DNA from: an uncultured Oscillospiraceae bacterium
Lineage (GTDB): Bacteria > Bacillota_A > Clostridia > Oscillospirales > Oscillospiraceae
Direction of reading: 5' to 3'
DNA: 8,042 nucleotides
NCBI GenBank assembly: GCA_900762245.1
Contig: CAAFFR010000159.1
Span: forward strand, 1-8,042
In this document: one piece after another, positions 7,301 to 8,042 of the stretch
Layout: the number at the start of each line of letters is the position of its first letter
Numbering within the stretch: the first letter of the stretch is position 1
Notes under the pieces: generated by a model
The model's input: only the letters and a program-made list of their open reading frames with translations
The model's database searches: none
Told to the model about the DNA's origin: nothing
Program-made: the position numbers and the translations under genes

Positions 7301-8042
7301 AGCAAACACGCTGTTGTCCGCTACATGGAAAAGCATGGACGGGAAAAAGATACCGCCGCATGGCTGGCTCAGGAATACAGCGGCAGTGACAGCAAGAGCC
7401 TGTTTGTGATCCGCGCCGGAAGTCCGGAGGGAATTGAGCTGCCCTGGCCCAAGGTGCAGCGCAGGATTGCCCAGCTCATCAAGGAGAATCGGTTCTACAC
7501 CGAAGCGGAACAGGACCGGTTTGACAACATCGACCCCATCGCCATCCGGGAGGCGCTGGCCGAGCGCGGCATTGTGAATGGCGAGCTGGTGGACGAAGAA
7601 AAGCTGGACAATGACCCATTCATTCAGCGCGTGATGGCGGATGTGGAGCAGATTGCCGCTGAAGAACAGGAGCAGTCGAACCAACCGCTTTCTGATGCTG
7701 AGTATGCCCGTCACAACCTAATTCCCGGCGAGACCACCTTTGCATTGGATGGGCGCACTTTCCGGGTCAGCAAGCTGGAGCCGGATGTTGGCCGGGTGGA
7801 ACTTCAAGATGTGACCTTTGCAAATGCGGTGGGATTCCCCATCTTCCGGGTGGAACCGATTTCAGTAATCCGTCAGCATTTGGAGCAGGAACCAGAGCCG
7901 CCCACGCCTGCCACAGAGCCAGAAAAAACTCTGGATGAAGTGCTGGACGAACACCCCGTTTCCATTCAGGTAAACGGCGAGTGGCAGACCTTCCCCAATG
8001 TCAAAGCTGCCGAGGAAGCCTCTTATGAGGAATATAAGGCCA
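4346..8042 (+). CDS. Giant ICE polyvalent protein, N-terminal 1232 residues (ArdC-N-like, triplicated module, MutS domain-I-like); 3' truncated by window edge
   Basis: The frame is open from ATG 4346 to the last base, with no stop. Residues about 1-85 form an ArdC-N-like domain (YPFHEQLLIYAQRPDAT at 39-55, then RYVRRGSKGIALVD); no HExxH follows, unlike the upstream gene. Residues 85-257 are a mixed helical region (TVSISYALMSRCGLEPERY). Residues 258-376 are a low-complexity R/P/G/E/A-rich linker lying exactly over tnpV in another frame. Three diverged copies of one module sit at about 405-500, 626-733 and 970-1062. Residues about 752-836 resemble MutS domain I (MGDFFELYGEDAKTAAAELG, F776-x-E778, then MCGFP). 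A small beta-rich part lies at 1129-1180 (FALDGRTFRVSKLE). The last residues (LDEHPVSIQVNGEWQTFPN) are typical of the stretch just before the SNF2/DEAD helicase and N6-adenine methylase core in related ICE proteins, so I expect those domains beyond the window. That part is inference. Likely role: processing or protecting element DNA during transfer. Confidence 0.9.
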   Translation, partial: MPSKTEFYRQMADHVATQLTGSWQEWAGFLTTAARLYKYPFHEQLLIYAQRPDATACAEYDLWNEKLGRYVRRGSKGIALVDDSGDRPRLRYVFDVSDTGTREHSRTPWLWKMEEAYQEPVSAMLEHTYEVGGDNLAQQLEAVAHKLAGEYWNEHRQDLLYIVDDSFLEEYDEFNIEAQFKAAATVSISYALMSRCGLEPERYFTHEDFMAIFDFNTPATIGALGTAVSQINQQVLRQIGVTIRNYEREQLAERSKHHEESHELHPERRLPDSRPEAERAAGEAPGQVRQDAEIIPEGTPSHPLQPAADEREAVPTPAGNRRDRTEPSGAADAPAGGGSGRDGAAESQRPHEVGGSDEHLQGPGRGNPDGGAYSQLSFFLSENEQIRIIDEAENVKASSAFSFAQADIDHVLRLGGNTDRQRERVVAAFEKQKTTAEFADILKNLYHGGNGIGSVTAWYAEDGIHLSHGKTARYDKSAQVISWESAAERIGQLLQDGQFAANVELTEAAGYERSLLAEKFWNLYHDFSEEAREAGYLPSLAGNPGRGFPEESAWLAEQLNRPEFRQTLAEEYAAFWTAYQQDRELLRFHYHKPREIWENLKDLSLPRTAFTSQLMEVPAVKQFITEDEIDAAMTRGSGFESGKGRIFTFFQNPHTDKEKVDFLKNEYGTGGHSHALSGAGGSWEDHDGKGLHYKKDGCPDVHFTWEKVAKRITDLIQKGRYLTEQEQTEYDKIQEEKALAEEDALQAQQPTPEIWEYNGVKERHPDDMVLYQMGDFFELYGEDAKTAAAELGFNLTTRAISGGGRVEMCGFPANRLEQVVEQLRDRHDVTISAVPEGGRERQEYSMPSIDHEAEQAIDAQEAEFGADGIRVFQETEAAAPTIRELHEKYKPIVLAAVMEDVPYRNACGHSDRENAVIEGNAAIRRAILGSSDLELIRLYSDVLVFRQRLHREIIDETYPRLHEMLRPLSQDDIDDAIRAWNGDIQSKHAVVRYMEKHGREKDTAAWLAQEYSGSDSKSLFVIRAGSPEGIELPWPKVQRRIAQLIKENRFYTEAEQDRFDNIDPIAIREALAERGIVNGELVDEEKLDNDPFIQRVMADVEQIAAEEQEQSNQPLSDAEYARHNLIPGETTFALDGRTFRVSKLEPDVGRVELQDVTFANAVGFPIFRVEPISVIRQHLEQEPEPPTPATEPEKTLDEVLDEHPVSIQVNGEWQTFPNVKAAEEASYEEYKA
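5104..5120 (+). promoter_or_regulatory. Shine-Dalgarno of tnpV, embedded in the giant ORF
   Basis: AAGGAG at 5104-5109 lies 8 bases before the ATG at 5118. The tnpV frame is open back to an ATG at 4962, but that upstream stretch is coding in the giant frame and does not resemble TnpV. This site therefore picks 5118 as the start. Confidence 0.68.
5118..5474 (+). CDS. tnpV: TnpV family transposon-encoded protein, nested in the +1 frame of the giant ORF
   Basis: A complete 118-residue protein of the TnpV family, small proteins encoded on Firmicutes conjugative transposons; their function is unknown. Family features in order: MNYIQNGDYLIPDLKL, EKPLGKYGRTRKSYLKEHRP, a leucine-rich stretch (YNQLLMSEKLYPHLLEID), TAQSRLEQLMPQLA, then MKWVGLMNTCKAQAEEILM ending ELIHS. 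The length is normal, with no frameshift or truncation. The start at 5118 is set by AAGGAG 8 bases upstream. The whole gene lies inside the larger reading frame starting at 4346, shifted by +1; both frames are free of stops here. Codon use is distinct: 8 of 118 sense codons end in T by hand count, against about 60 of 257 in the preceding part of the giant gene. It may have been captured by the giant frame, or the two may have evolved together. An automatic caller could drop either gene because of the complete overlap. Confidence 0.86.
   Translation: MKNPMNYIQNGDYLIPDLKLSEQPEKPLGKYGRTRKSYLKEHRPILYNQLLMSEKLYPHLLEIDETAQSRLEQLMPQLAAAAGATEQLKASDPMKWVGLMNTCKAQAEEILMAELIHS
5558..5845 (+). repeat. 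Module copy 1 of 3 in the giant protein (residues 405-500)
   Basis: Protein-level repeat, not a DNA repeat. It starts QADIDHVLRLGGNTDRQRER, continues with a helix (EFADILKNLYHGG), a beta part (SVTAWYAEDGIHLSHGKT) and ends with SWESAAERIGQLLQDGQFA. Copies 2 and 3 share the D-I/E-ID start, the central G-x-G or S-x-S turn, and the W-x-K/S-hydrophobic-x2-RI-x-x-LI end. Confidence 0.6.
6221..6544 (+). repeat. Module copy 2 of 3 in the giant protein (residues 626-733)
   Basis: Protein-level repeat. It starts EDEIDAAMTRGSGFESGKGR, then VDFLKNEYGTGGHSHALSG, a beta part (GKGLHYKKDG), and ends TWEKVAKRITDLIQKGRYLT plus EQEQTEYDKI. It is closer to copy 3 at the C-terminal end (R-Y/F-Y/L-T-E-x-EQ-x-x-x-D-x-I). 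Confidence 0.6.
7253..7531 (+). repeat. Module copy 3 of 3 in the giant protein (residues 970-1062)
   Basis: Protein-level repeat. It starts QDDIDDAIRAWNGDIQSKHA, then AAWLAQEYSGSDSKSLFVIR, and ends LPWPKVQRRIAQLIKENRFY plus TEAEQDRFDNI. The end aligns with copy 2 without gaps; the middle has diverged. Confidence 0.55.

Noticed and set aside
1..8042. CRISPR arrays, tRNA/rRNA genes, insertion sequences, attachment sites, riboswitches
   Set aside because: No short repeated arrays, cloverleaf-like regions, terminal inverted repeats or transposase motifs seen; nearly all bases are in supported genes.

Overview
The window looks like one block of an integrative conjugative element (ICE, conjugative transposon) from a moderately GC-rich gut Firmicute, probably a Clostridia/Oscillospirales-type host. 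The host guess rests on gene content and protein style only: there is no rRNA, tRNA or housekeeping gene here. All genes are on the + strand, and coding is almost continuous, with one 76-base gap.

Layout: (1) bases 1-484 hold the C-terminus of a DNA topoisomerase III (TopB). (2) 481-762 is a small basic protein of unknown function. (3) 759-4052 is a 1097-residue polyvalent protein. It has a DnaG-type CHC2 zinc finger, then an ArdC-type antirestriction region with a HEVAH metallopeptidase motif, then LPD16-like, YodL-like and DUF4316-like modules. (4) 4054-4269 is a small TTRAP-family protein. These four are tightly coupled: two ATGA overlaps, then a 1-base gap. (5) A GC-rich hairpin in the gap at 4290-4312 is a likely terminator or attenuator. 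(6) From 4346 to the window edge runs a single uninterrupted reading frame of at least 1232 codons. It is the N-terminal part of the giant ICE polyvalent protein that in relatives continues into SNF2/DEAD helicase and N6-adenine methyltransferase domains. Its visible parts are an ArdC-N-like domain, a disordered linker, three diverged copies of a ~95-residue module, and a MutS domain-I-like segment that keeps the F-x-E mismatch-reading motif.

The most striking feature is that a complete tnpV gene (5118-5474, with its own Shine-Dalgarno) lies inside the giant ORF in the +1 frame. The giant ORF stays open through it and encodes, over exactly that stretch, an aromatic-poor R/P/G/E/A-rich linker. 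This is a candidate overprinted, dual-coding gene pair. A second point is a good ribosome-binding site inside the 1097-residue ORF, at the boundary between its CHC2 and ArdC parts, suggesting either a recent gene fusion or two products from one frame.

Together the genes suit the phase when an ICE enters a new cell or replicates as DNA: topoisomerase, a primase-type zinc finger, ssDNA-binding antirestriction modules and a giant helicase/methylase-type protein. No relaxase, type IV secretion gene, integrase or attachment site is visible, so the ICE assignment comes from family knowledge.
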